Assembly: GCF_020176955.2 (NCBI RefSeq)
Contig: NZ_JAIUCZ020000021.1
Location: 1 to 61,635, forward strand
Direction: 5' to 3'
DNA: 61,635 bases
DNA from: Nocardia sp. alder85J
GTDB taxonomy: Bacteria > Actinomycetota > Actinomycetes > Mycobacteriales > Mycobacteriaceae
Of the stretch, positions 37,316 through 45,574 are shown one piece after another; the stretch's first letter is position 1; each line of letters opens with the position of its first letter. Both the position numbers and the translations under genes were made by a program. Below the pieces are notes generated by a model. That model was not told where the DNA came from, did not search any database, and saw only the letters and a list, made by a program, of their open reading frames with translations.

Positions 37316-37645
37316 CAGCAAGTGCGGCAGACCGGCACGGGAGCGGTCGGCGTCGAGTGCCCGTAGGCCGGTTCCGCCAGCGGGAAGATCGCCGCGCGCG
37401 GGCCGGGATCACCGGCGGCATCCATGACGGCGTTGGCCGCCGCGACCGGATTCGTTGGCGCCCTCCATGGTTGCCGGATCGATCGAGGTGCGGACGTGGT
37501 CGCCGCCGAAGAACAGGTTCGAGACGGCGCAGTGCGCGTCGGGACGGTGGTCGGAGGAGCCCACGGTGTTCACCAGCAGTGGAGTGTCGTTGGATGTCGT
37601 CGCACCGGACCAGCGCACGCCCGGATCGACCTGGTCTTCGAGATC
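37316..37645 (-). pseudogene. Remnant of an FAD-dependent amine-oxidase-like dehydrogenase
   Basis: On the minus strand the frame reads LLVNTVGSSDHRPDAH..NLFFGGDHVRTSIDPATMEGANESGR, matching the C-terminal FAD-binding segment of phytoene-desaturase/hydroxysqualene-dehydroxylase-like flavoproteins (LLINTVGSxxxRP..NLFLAxDYVRTxTDLATMEGANEAARRAVN). After a frameshift near 37440 the adjacent frame continues NAVMDAAGDPGPRAAIFPLAEPA, the expected end of the family. The N-terminal three quarters are missing. The rest of the 660-base gap from 37198 to 37860 shows nothing recognisable. Confidence 0.7.
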
Positions 37646-37860
37646 GGCGTGGTGTCTTCGCGGCGGCCGCACTCGCGATCGTGGCGGCACGGACCCCGGC
37701 GCAACCCGACACTGCCTCGTCCCCAGCACCTCTGCCGTGAGAGGTGGGGTGATCCGCGCGCCCGGCCCGGCACGGTCCCCGCGAGAAACCGCGCCGGGTC
37801 GGCGCACCCGACGCGCCGATGCGCATCGATTACGCATCGATAGGACGGTATCCTCGAGGC

Positions 37861-38496
37861 ATGACGAGGCCGGAGAGCACGCATGCCGACATCACGAGGC
37901 GGGGACGCAGCCGCCGGATGTCTCGAAATACGGTGACCGCCATGGTTTTCGTGGCGTTGGCCGGAGGAGCGGCGACGGCGCGAGCGGCGGGGCCCGCGCC
38001 GGTCGCGCAGTTGGAGTTGGATCGCTATCTCGGCACCTGGTATCAACTGGCGGCCGTGCCGATGCCGTTCAACCTGAACTGCGCGCGTGACACCCGGGCC
38101 GAGTACACCCCGGCGGCGGACGGTGTGGTGGGGGTGCACAATTCCTGTACGACCTGGTCCGGCGGGCAGGACCGGATCGACGGCACGGCCACGGTGACCG
38201 ATCCGGAAACCACCGCGCAGTTCCATGTCGCCTTTCCCGGCGTTCCCGGTCAGGATCAGCCGGACGGGCCGACGAACTACATCGTGACGGGGCTGGATCC
38301 GGACTATGCCTGGGCGGTGGTCACCGATCCGAGTGCGCAGTCCGGATTCGTGTTGTCTCGCAGCCCGGCACTCGAACCGGCGCAATGGGATTCGGTGCGC
38401 GCGGTGATCGTCGCCGCCGGACAGGACCAGTGCCGATATCTGGTCGCGCCGACCACCGGTGGGCTGCCGGATCCGATGCCGTTGTGCCGGTTGTGA
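37861..38496 (+). CDS. Lipocalin-family exported protein
   Basis: A 211-residue protein with an N-terminal signal sequence (hydrophobic TAMVFVALAGGAATARAAG after a basic RRGRSRRMSRN stretch) and a bacterial lipocalin (Blc-like) domain: YLGTWYQLAAVPMPFN (the GxWY motif), CARDTRAEYTP, and a C-terminal strand-helix with YAWAVVTDPS. Two Cys (in NLNCARD and DQCRYL) probably form a disulfide. It would be secreted and bind a small lipophilic ligand. The ATG at 37861 or the internal ATG at 37918 could be used; the latter gives a cleaner signal peptide. Direct repeats CGCATCGAT at 37822 and 37833 precede it. Confidence 0.85.
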   Translation: MTRPESTHADITRRGRSRRMSRNTVTAMVFVALAGGAATARAAGPAPVAQLELDRYLGTWYQLAAVPMPFNLNCARDTRAEYTPAADGVVGVHNSCTTWSGGQDRIDGTATVTDPETTAQFHVAFPGVPGQDQPDGPTNYIVTGLDPDYAWAVVTDPSAQSGFVLSRSPALEPAQWDSVRAVIVAAGQDQCRYLVAPTTGGLPDPMPLCRL

Positions 38497-38568
38497 TCCG
38501 GCCCGGCCGTCACACCTTCGAGGCTGCCCACCGCTGCCAGGTGGGTGGACGGCCCCCGCCGCCGGGAC

Positions 38569-39114
38569 TCAGAGGGCGACGCGGGCGTCCATCAGCGCGA
38601 ACCCGAGCAGGTTGAGCCCCTGCCAGGTCGCCGGGTCCTCGGCGCGCGGGTCGTCGGGGGCCAGCCCGATACCCCAGATCCGGTCGACCGGGCTGGCCTC
38701 GACGAGGACCCGGTCGCCGGTGTTCACCAGGAATCGCCGAAGCTCCTCGTGCTGACCGAACTTGGCGATGTTCCCGGCCACCACGATCTCGTAGCGCACC
38801 GCCTCCCACCGGGCCTCGTCGAAGCCGGCGATACTGCGGCCCAACGCCTTCGCCGCGTGGGGATGCCCCGCCTGCAACACCTGCTCGGCGACGGCCCGAT
38901 CCTCGAAGACCATCGCCTTGTTCCACATCATGTAGTGCTCGGCGGTGCGGAAGACCCGGCCGTCGACGGTGAAATCCGCAGGCCACCACTGGCTCAGGCA
39001 ACCGGCCCCGATCGACCCGTCCCGTTGCGGCTGATGCCCCCAGAACCGCAGATACTTCACCGGCTCACCGGCCGCCAGAACATCGATCAACTCGGTGACG
39101 CTACGTGCCCGCAT
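38569..39114 (-). CDS. NADAR family protein (YbiA-like N-glycosidase)
   Basis: A 181-residue NADAR/DUF1768 protein. Hallmarks are LRFWGHQP near residue 25, LSQWWPADFTVDGRVFRTAEHYMMWNKA (the conserved His/Tyr/Met region), AKALGRSIAGFDEARWEAVR and the final IWGIGLAPDDPRAEDPATWQGLNLLGFALM. The family hydrolyses N-glycosidic bonds in riboflavin-pathway intermediates or removes ADP-ribose from nucleic acids or proteins. The ATG at 39114 lacks a strong ribosome binding site. It is transcribed alone, in the same direction as the monooxygenase gene upstream. Confidence 0.88.
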   Translation of the reverse strand: MRARSVTELIDVLAAGEPVKYLRFWGHQPQRDGSIGAGCLSQWWPADFTVDGRVFRTAEHYMMWNKAMVFEDRAVAEQVLQAGHPHAAKALGRSIAGFDEARWEAVRYEIVVAGNIAKFGQHEELRRFLVNTGDRVLVEASPVDRIWGIGLAPDDPRAEDPATWQGLNLLGFALMDARVAL

Positions 39115-39329
39115 GACACCGATTCTGCCCGGTTCCCGCACGCGACCGCACGCCCTTTTCGCCGGTGATCGCCGGGGATACCCGCTCCACCGGCGGTGTC
39201 CGTGGCCGATCATATTGCGGCACAACCGGTCCGAACGCGTCGAATACCGGTGCGTGGGTGGCCGGTCTCCGACAGCCGCACCCGGGCACCACGCACGAGG
39301 GAACGGTCTGCCCGCCGACATCATCCGCG

Positions 39330-39430
39330 ATATCGTTGTGCGCCAAGCTGCCCGCGCTGTACGGCAGGCCCCGGCCGACGGCCCGGCCCTCCGCGATGCG
39401 GCCGTTGTCGATGCGGAAGATCTCGATCAT
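39330..39430 (-). pseudogene. C-terminal remnant of a SnoaL-like gene
   Basis: Just after the monooxygenase gene, overlapping its stop as ATGA, the minus strand reads MIEIFRIDNGRIAEGRA, the last strand of SnoaL-like proteins (xxDIFRxxDGKIxEHWD). Nothing of the preceding about 90 residues exists. The frame runs on to 39101 without further similarity, so this is probably a fragment rather than a small gene. Confidence 0.45.
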
Positions 39431-40758
39431 ACGGTGGCCGTGGTGTGCGCCGCGACCGGATCCGGGATGTCGAAACGGGAGCGGACGGTGGACTCGGGGT
39501 AGTCGGTGGCGAACGCACCGGCGGCGCGCAACAGGGGGATGACGTCGCGGACGAAGAGGCGCAGGTCGTCGGTGAGGACCGGGGGTTGCACGGTGTAGCC
39601 GTCCACGACCCCGGCGCGCCACCAGTCCAGGATCTGCTCGGCGACCTGGTCGGGGGTGCCGACGACCAGGCGGTGGCCGCCCTCGGCGCGGCGGGCCAGT
39701 TGGCGCAGGGTCAGGGGTTCGGCGGCCACCAGGTCGCGGACCGCGCGGGTGAAGCCGATCGGGCCCTGCTGGTCCTCGTCGAAGGTGAACAGCTCCGGCA
39801 CCAGGACGGTATCGAAACCGATCTCGGCCGCGACCAAGCCGAAGCGGGCGGCGACGGCGGTCACCAGTTCGGCTTCGTCGGCGTGGCCGTTGAGTTGCTC
39901 GTGGCGGCGGCGGGCCTGCTCGGCGGTGTCGGCCACGATCGGGACCAGGCCCGGCAGCAGCCGGATCGCGCCCGGATCGCGGCCGTGGGCGGTGGCCCGC
40001 GCCCGCAGGTGGTCGCCGAATTCGCGCGCGGCCTGCTTGCCGAGCAGGGAGGCGTAGACCAGGTCGGCGTGCCGGCCCGCCAGATCGATCCCGGCGTCGG
40101 AGGCGCCGGCCTGGGCGATCAACGGGTGACTCTGCGGCCCCAGTGGCACGTTGAGTGGGCCACGCACGTCGAAGAATTCGCCGTGATGGTCGATCGGCCG
40201 CGCCGAGAAGTCGTCCCACAGTGGATCTCCCGGCCGCTGCGGGTCGGTGATCGCGTGCAGATCCCAGCTGTGCCATAGCTTCTTCACCACGTCGACGAAT
40301 TCGTCGGCGCGGCGGTATCTTTCGGCGCGCGGCGGCAGCGGGGCCGCACCGAAGTTGGCCGCGATGTCGGGGTTGAAGCTGGACACCACATTCCAGATCA
40401 CCCGCCCGCCGGAGATGTGGTCCAGGCTGGCCAGCCGCCGGGCCAGGTTGTAGGGCGAGTTGTAGGAGCTCGACGCGGTGATGACGAAGCCGATGTCGGG
40501 CACCCGGGCCGCCAGCGCGGTGAACAGCACGATCGGATCCAGCGAATGCAGTGGCCGGGCGGTGTTGACCGCTTGCAGCGCCGGATGATCCGACAGGAAC
40601 ACCGCGTCGAAGGTGCCCTGATGAGCGAGCCGCGCCACCTCGAGATAATGGTCGAACGACACGAACCGGTCCCATCGACCGGCGGCATCGGGCCAGGACT
40701 GGCCGCTGTAACCGGTGCTGTTCACGCCGACGTTCAGAAATAGTCTCCGAGAACCCAT
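39427..40758 (-). CDS. FMN-dependent monooxygenase, NtaA/SnaA/DszA family
   Basis: A 443-residue luciferase-like (LLM) flavin monooxygenase of the NtaA/SnaA/DszA group. Motifs: LFLNVGVNSTGYSGQSWP at the N-terminus, FDAVFLSDHPALQ, ITASSSYNSPYNLARRLASLDHISGGRVIWNVVSSFNPDIAANFG, and FFDVRGPLNVPLGPQSHPLIAQAGAS. These two-component enzymes use FMNH2 from a separate reductase to oxygenate sulfones, sulfonates or amines. It is divergent from a second LLM gene across a 387-base spacer holding a perfect 17-bp palindrome. The place in the cluster suggests organosulfur oxidation; the exact substrate is unknown. Confidence 0.88.
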   Translation of the reverse strand: MGSRRLFLNVGVNSTGYSGQSWPDAAGRWDRFVSFDHYLEVARLAHQGTFDAVFLSDHPALQAVNTARPLHSLDPIVLFTALAARVPDIGFVITASSSYNSPYNLARRLASLDHISGGRVIWNVVSSFNPDIAANFGAAPLPPRAERYRRADEFVDVVKKLWHSWDLHAITDPQRPGDPLWDDFSARPIDHHGEFFDVRGPLNVPLGPQSHPLIAQAGASDAGIDLAGRHADLVYASLLGKQAAREFGDHLRARATAHGRDPGAIRLLPGLVPIVADTAEQARRRHEQLNGHADEAELVTAVAARFGLVAAEIGFDTVLVPELFTFDEDQQGPIGFTRAVRDLVAAEPLTLRQLARRAEGGHRLVVGTPDQVAEQILDWWRAGVVDGYTVQPPVLTDDLRLFVRDVIPLLRAAGAFATDYPESTVRSRFDIPDPVAAHTTATV

Positions 40759-41145
40759 GTCGTCCTGCCTCTTTCGATCGAGGACACCACTGTCTGCCGC
40801 AGTCGCCCGCGACACAATGACCGCGATCAGCCTGATCGCAACACCGCGACCGCGCGGCGCGGTTGCGCCGCCACCTCGCGGCGGGGCTGTGCCGGTCGCC
40901 GGGCGGTACGGCCTATTCCGCCACACTCGAGCTGAACCGAATCGTTGACAACCCCGCCGCACCGGCATGTGCACCGGAGGCCCGGCCGTGAACTGCGGTT
41001 ATCCGGTCACGCGAGCGGTCCGCGCGAGCAGGGACACGGTGGTCGGCGGGTGTGGCCGGGCGGCGCGTGCCCGGTCACGCGTTGCCGCAACAGCATCCCG
41101 CGCACGCATCGGGACGATCCCGCGCACGCACAGAAATGAGGGACG
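40759..41145. other. Divergent promoter region of the monooxygenase cluster
   Basis: This 387-base spacer separates the divergent LLM genes. It contains a perfect palindrome at 40823-40839, and TTGACA at 40945-40950 as a possible plus-strand -35 box with no convincing -10. No open frame with recognisable content was seen. Confidence 0.5.
40823..40839. promoter_or_regulatory. Perfect 17-bp palindrome, candidate cluster operator
   Basis: GCGATCAG (40823-40830) and CTGATCGC (40832-40839) flank a single C. The site is 65 bases upstream of the minus-strand monooxygenase start. Its binder is unknown; the cluster LysR protein is one candidate, although the tight spacing is more like a GntR or TetR site. 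Confidence 0.6.
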
Positions 41146-42360
41146 ATGGCCTCGAACCCCTTGCACATCGGCATCGCGCTCGACGGAGCGGGCTGGCATC
41201 CGGCCGCCTGGCGCGAGCCGCAGTCGCGGCCCGCCGAACTGTTCGGGCCCGCGTATTGGACCGATCTGGTCACCACCGCGGAACGCGGACTGCTGGACTT
41301 CGTCACCCTCGAGGACAGCCTGACCGTTCCCGGCGATCGGTTCGGGCCGCCGAGCGAGGCGGTGGATGTGGTCAGGGCGCGCCTGGACGCACATCTGATC
41401 GCCGCCCGCGTCGCTCCCGCGACCCGGCACATCGGGCTCATCCCGGTGGTGACCGCCACCCACACCGAACCGTTCCACGTGTCCAAGGCGATCGCCACCC
41501 TCGACCACACCTCGCGGGGCCGGGCCGGATGGCAGGTCCGCGCCTCCGGAACCGCCGCGGAGGCAGCGCATTTCGGACGCCGCGCGGTGCGGGAGCCGAC
41601 CGCCGCGGAACTCGCGGCGGCGGTGACGTCGGGGAGTTTCGCCGACGCGGTGCGCGAACTGTTCGACGAGGCAGCCGATGCGGTCGAGGTGGTGCGGCGA
41701 TTGTGGGACAGCTGGGAGGACGGCGCCGAGATCCGTGATGTCACGACCCGCCGGTTCATCGATCGCGACAAGCTGCACCGCATCGACTTCGAGGGCCGGT
41801 ACTTCAGCGTCCGCGGGCCGTCCATCACCCCGCGCCCGCCGCAGGGGCAACCGGTGGTCGCGGCGCTGGCGCATGCCCCGCTGATCTACGAATTCGCCGC
41901 GCGCGGTGCGGATCTGGTGTTCGTGACACCCGGACGCCAGGACGGCCCCGCGCCGATCGCGGCACAGGTGACCGCGGCCGCCGCGCGGGTGGGCCGCACC
42001 GGGGAGCCGCTGCGCGTCTACGCCGATCTGGTCGTCTTCCTGGACACCGCCGCGGCGACCGGCCGGCAGCGGCTGGACCGGCTGAACGAGCTGGCCGGAG
42101 CCGAATTCGGTTCCGACGCGGCGATTTACACCGGCACCGCGGACGAACTGGCCGATCTGCTGACGGACTGGAGCGCGCACGGCGCCGACGGGTTCCGGCT
42201 GCGGCCCGGGGTGGCGACCACCGATCTGCCCGCTGTCACCGAGCAGTTGGTGCCCGCCCTGCACCGCCGCGGGGTGTTCCGCACCGGCTATCCGGACGGC
42301 CCGCTGCGCGCGCTGCTGGGCCTGCCCGCCGACGTTCCCAACCGATACGCCACCGCCTGA
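41146..42360 (+). CDS. Luciferase-like FMN-dependent monooxygenase
   Basis: A 404-residue LLM-class protein of the DszA/NtaA group but somewhat diverged: HIGIALDGAGWHPAAWR at the N-terminus, GLLDFVTLEDS, HIGLIPVVTATHTEPFHVSKAIATLDHTSRGRAGWQVRASG, then FEGRYFSVRGPSITPRPPQGQPVVAALAH. The GxGWHPAAWR start is typical of a separate clade often paired with the NtaA type, as with the next gene 12 bases downstream. GAGGGACG precedes the ATG. It is first in the plus-strand operon; FMNH2 must be supplied by a reductase not present here. Confidence 0.85.
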   Translation: MASNPLHIGIALDGAGWHPAAWREPQSRPAELFGPAYWTDLVTTAERGLLDFVTLEDSLTVPGDRFGPPSEAVDVVRARLDAHLIAARVAPATRHIGLIPVVTATHTEPFHVSKAIATLDHTSRGRAGWQVRASGTAAEAAHFGRRAVREPTAAELAAAVTSGSFADAVRELFDEAADAVEVVRRLWDSWEDGAEIRDVTTRRFIDRDKLHRIDFEGRYFSVRGPSITPRPPQGQPVVAALAHAPLIYEFAARGADLVFVTPGRQDGPAPIAAQVTAAAARVGRTGEPLRVYADLVVFLDTAAATGRQRLDRLNELAGAEFGSDAAIYTGTADELADLLTDWSAHGADGFRLRPGVATTDLPAVTEQLVPALHRRGVFRTGYPDGPLRALLGLPADVPNRYATA

Positions 42361-42371
42361 GCGAGGTCATC

Positions 42372-43739
42372 GTGAGCACTCATCCCAAGCAGGTCATCCT
42401 GGGCGCCTATCTCGGCGGCGTCAATCATCACACCGCCTGGTGGCATCCCGACGCGGGCAGCCAGATCGCCTTCGACACCTTCGAACACACCGCGCGCACC
42501 GCCGAACGCGGGCGCTTCGACTTCTTCTTCCTCGCCGAGGGACTCGCGCTGCGCGAGCGGGCCGGGCAGATCTTCGACCAGGACATCATCGGCCGGCCGG
42601 ACACCTTCACGGTGCTGGCCGCACTGGCCGCGGTCACCGACCACCTGGGCCTGGCGGGCACCATCAACACCACCTTCAACGAACCCTACGAACTGGCCCG
42701 GCAGTTCGCCAGCCTCGATCACCTCTCCGGCGGCCGGGCCGCCTGGAACGTGGTGACCTCCTTCGACGCTTTCACCGGCGGCAACTTCCGCCGCGGTGGC
42801 TTCCTCGATCCCGCCGATCGGTACGCGCGAGCCGAGCAGACACTGGAAGCGACACGCGCGCTGTGGGATTCGTGGCGCGACGGCGACATCGTGGCCGACC
42901 GCGACACCGGCCGCTATCTGGCCCGGCCCGACGCCGGGGCATTCGCCTTCCACGGCAGCCAGTTCGACATCTCCGGCCGGTTCACCGTGCCGCGCAGCCC
43001 ACAGGGACGGCCGGTGATCCTGCAAGCGGGGGTGTCGCCGCAGGGGCGGGCGTTCGCCGCCGCCAACGCCGACGCGATCTTCTCCCCGTACGGGAAACTG
43101 CCGGAGGCCGCGGACTTCTACCGCGACATCAAGGCCCGCGCGGTGGCGGCCGGCCGCGCCGCCGACGACATCAAGATCCTGCCCTCGGCGAGTTTCGTGC
43201 TCGGCGACACCCCGGCCGAGGCGATCGAGAAGTATCGCGCGGTACAGCGCGAGCAGGTGACCGGGCAGACCGCACTGATTCTGCTGGAACAGATCTGGAA
43301 CCGCGACCTGTCCGGCTACGACCCCGAGGGCCCGGTGCCCGACATCGATCCGGATCCGGAGGCGCCGCCGATCATCCAGGGCCGCGCCTTCCTGCATCAG
43401 GATCGGTTCGCCACCGCCGCGCGGCTGCGCGAAGTCGCTGCGGCCGAGCGACTCTCGCTGCGCGAGGTGGTGATCGACCAGTTCGAGCGCGGCCCGCTGG
43501 TGGGCACGCCCGCCCAGGTCGCCGATCGCATCGTCGAATTCGTGCACGGCGACGGCTCCGACGGCTTCATCCTCGGCTCCCATCTGGTGCCCTGGGGCCT
43601 GGACGAATTCGTCGACCGGGTGGTGCCGCTGCTCCAGGACCGCGGCGTCCTGCGCGCCGAATACACCGGTACCACGCTGCGGGACAATCTCGGACTCCCG
43701 GTGCCGCGGCCGGGCGTCGAGGCGTCGATCGGGCGCTGA
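42372..43739 (+). CDS. FMN-dependent monooxygenase, NtaA/SnaA/DszA family
   Basis: A 455-residue NtaA/SnaA/DszA-type monooxygenase, the most canonical in the cluster: HHTAWWHPDAGSQIAFDTFEHTARTAERGRFDFFFLAEGLALR, TINTTFNEPYELARQFASLDHLSGGRAAWNVVTSFDAFTGGNFRRGG, FDISGRFTVPRSPQGRPVILQAGVSPQGR. The GTG start is 12 bases after the previous gene. In characterised relatives this fold cleaves C-S or C-N bonds with FMNH2 and O2. It immediately precedes the ABC importer genes, linking the oxygenase to imported substrate. Confidence 0.88.
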   Translation: MSTHPKQVILGAYLGGVNHHTAWWHPDAGSQIAFDTFEHTARTAERGRFDFFFLAEGLALRERAGQIFDQDIIGRPDTFTVLAALAAVTDHLGLAGTINTTFNEPYELARQFASLDHLSGGRAAWNVVTSFDAFTGGNFRRGGFLDPADRYARAEQTLEATRALWDSWRDGDIVADRDTGRYLARPDAGAFAFHGSQFDISGRFTVPRSPQGRPVILQAGVSPQGRAFAAANADAIFSPYGKLPEAADFYRDIKARAVAAGRAADDIKILPSASFVLGDTPAEAIEKYRAVQREQVTGQTALILLEQIWNRDLSGYDPEGPVPDIDPDPEAPPIIQGRAFLHQDRFATAARLREVAAAERLSLREVVIDQFERGPLVGTPAQVADRIVEFVHGDGSDGFILGSHLVPWGLDEFVDRVVPLLQDRGVLRAEYTGTTLRDNLGLPVPRPGVEASIGR

Positions 43740-43857
43740 CGGTCGTTCAGGTCACCTTCACCGTCGGTGTAGTGGATCTTGCCGATCGCAACCCTCGGTT
43801 CGGGTGGCCGGGTGGGCCTAGCCTGTGCAGGACACCGGCATCGGCCGGAATCGGACG

Positions 43858-43884
43858 GGGGCGCAGTGGGAATCGCTGCGCCCC
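43858..43884 (+). promoter_or_regulatory. Leader hairpin before the substrate-binding protein gene
   Basis: GGGGCGCAG (43858-43866) pairs perfectly with CTGCGCCCC (43876-43884) over a 9-base loop, ending 31 bases before the start codon. There is no T tract. It could attenuate transcription, stabilise the mRNA, or terminate transcription after the monooxygenase genes. A TAGCCT -10-like box lies upstream at 43818. Confidence 0.5.
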
Positions 43885-43915
43885 AATTCGTCTCATCCAT
43901 CCGAAACGAAACGTG

Positions 43916-45574
43916 ATGCTACACACCAACCTTCGATATCGAGTCGGCGCGTTCGCCGCGGCCCTGCTCACGGCGGCGGCGCTGGCCGGCTGCGCCGCCC
44001 CGGCGCAGCGGGTCACCAGCGCGAGCGACGACACCGCCACCCCGGTCGCGGGCGGCACGCTGCGGTTCGGGGTGCTCGACGCCCCCGCCAACCTCGACCC
44101 GCACTCCGGCAGTTCGTATCCGGAATCGCTGATCACCAGCAACATCACCGACAAGCTGATCTACCAGAACCCGCAGACCGGGCAGCTGGAACCGTGGCTG
44201 GCGAAGTCGTGGGAGTACAACGACGCGCTCACGCAGTTCACCTTCCACCTGCGCGACGACGTGACCTTCTGCGACGGAACGACATTCGACGCCAACTCGG
44301 TGAAGGAGAACTTCGACCTGCTCGGCCGCGGTGACAAGGCGCTGGGTGTGGTGCCGGTGACCGCCTACTGGGTCGGGTACCAGGGCACCGACGTGCTGGA
44401 CCCGCACACCGTGCGGGTGAGCTTCGACCGGCCCAGCGCCGGATTCCCGCAGGCGTTGTCGCTGTACTTCTCCGGCATCCTGGGCCACTCCACGCTGCTG
44501 CTGTCCAAGGAGCAGCGCAGCCTGCCGCGGAACATCGTCGGCACCGGGCCGTTCACCCTCGGCGAGCACATCTACCAGCAGAAGACGGTGCTGAAGAAGC
44601 GCGCCGGGTATCACTGGGCCCCGGCGAGCCGCAAGCACAACGGTGAGGCGTACCTGGACACCGTCGAGATCGACGTGATCCCGGAGGCCGGGGTCCGCAC
44701 CGGCGCGCTGCGGGCCGGCACGGTGGACGCCATCCTGGACGTCAACAACACCGACGAGGCGCCGCTGAGCGCGCAGGGCTATCGCATCGTGCCGCAGCTC
44801 ATCCCGGGCCGTGACATCGCGCTGGACCTGAAGACCGATCGCTTCCCGACCGACGACAAGGCCGTGCGCCAGGCCGTCCAATGGGGCTGGAGCCGTGACG
44901 CACTGGTGAAGACGGTGCTCACCTCCAGCTACAAGGTGTCGAGTTCGGTGGTGTCGCAACGGGTTCCCGGCTACGTGGACTTCTCCGCCGATCTGAAGGA
45001 GGACCAGGGCAGGGCAGGGCAGCTCCTGGAGGCCGACGGCTGGCACAAGGGCGCCGACGGTATCCGGGTCAAGGACGGCAAGCGGCTGCAACTGGATCTG
45101 CTCGGCATCGACAACCTGGTCAACAACAAGCCCGCCTACCAGCTGATCCAGCAGGACCTGCGCAAGATCGGCATCGATCTGCAACTGAACGTGCTGCCCA
45201 TCCCGGACTACACCGCGGCGAGCACCCAGCAGGGCCGGTGGAACATCCAGGCCGCCAACCAGAGTCGCGCCGACATCGCCGTCCTGGAACAGGTGTACTC
45301 GCCGCAGTACGGCAACATGGCCAAGCTGACCCCGGGCACCCCGCTCGCCGACGAGGCGACCGCGAAACTCAGCGCGCTGAGCAAGACCCTCGATCCGGCG
45401 GCACGGGCGAAGGCCGCCGAGGAGGCGCAGCGGTTCCTGCTCGACGAGCAGGTGCTCACCGTCCCGGTGTACAACCCGGCCCAGGTGACCGCGGTCAGCC
45501 CCAAGGTGCACAACGTCGGCTACGAGGCGCAATCACGAAACGTGTTCTACGACACCTGGATCGATCCGAGGTAA
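43916..45574 (+). CDS. ABC transporter substrate-binding lipoprotein (family 5, DppA/OppA-like)
   Basis: A 552-residue exported lipoprotein: signal helix in GAFAAALLTAAALAGCAAP with lipobox LAGC, then the family-5 solute-binding fold (GGTLRFGVLDAPANLDPH, WEYNDALTQFTFHLRDDVTFCDGTTFDANSVKENFD, VGTGPFTLGEH, QWGWSRDALVKTVL). Family 5 binds peptides, nickel, opines and diverse small molecules. Next to seven flavin monooxygenase genes it probably captures an organosulfur compound. A GTG three bases upstream is an alternative start. The stop overlaps the first permease gene by one base (TAATG). Confidence 0.9.
   Translation: MLHTNLRYRVGAFAAALLTAAALAGCAAPAQRVTSASDDTATPVAGGTLRFGVLDAPANLDPHSGSSYPESLITSNITDKLIYQNPQTGQLEPWLAKSWEYNDALTQFTFHLRDDVTFCDGTTFDANSVKENFDLLGRGDKALGVVPVTAYWVGYQGTDVLDPHTVRVSFDRPSAGFPQALSLYFSGILGHSTLLLSKEQRSLPRNIVGTGPFTLGEHIYQQKTVLKKRAGYHWAPASRKHNGEAYLDTVEIDVIPEAGVRTGALRAGTVDAILDVNNTDEAPLSAQGYRIVPQLIPGRDIALDLKTDRFPTDDKAVRQAVQWGWSRDALVKTVLTSSYKVSSSVVSQRVPGYVDFSADLKEDQGRAGQLLEADGWHKGADGIRVKDGKRLQLDLLGIDNLVNNKPAYQLIQQDLRKIGIDLQLNVLPIPDYTAASTQQGRWNIQAANQSRADIAVLEQVYSPQYGNMAKLTPGTPLADEATAKLSALSKTLDPAARAKAAEEAQRFLLDEQVLTVPVYNPAQVTAVSPKVHNVGYEAQSRNVFYDTWIDPR

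Noticed and set aside
37357..37843. Plus-strand small frames in the gap before the lipocalin gene
   Set aside because: They overlap the minus-strand flavoprotein remnant and have no motif or ribosome binding site.
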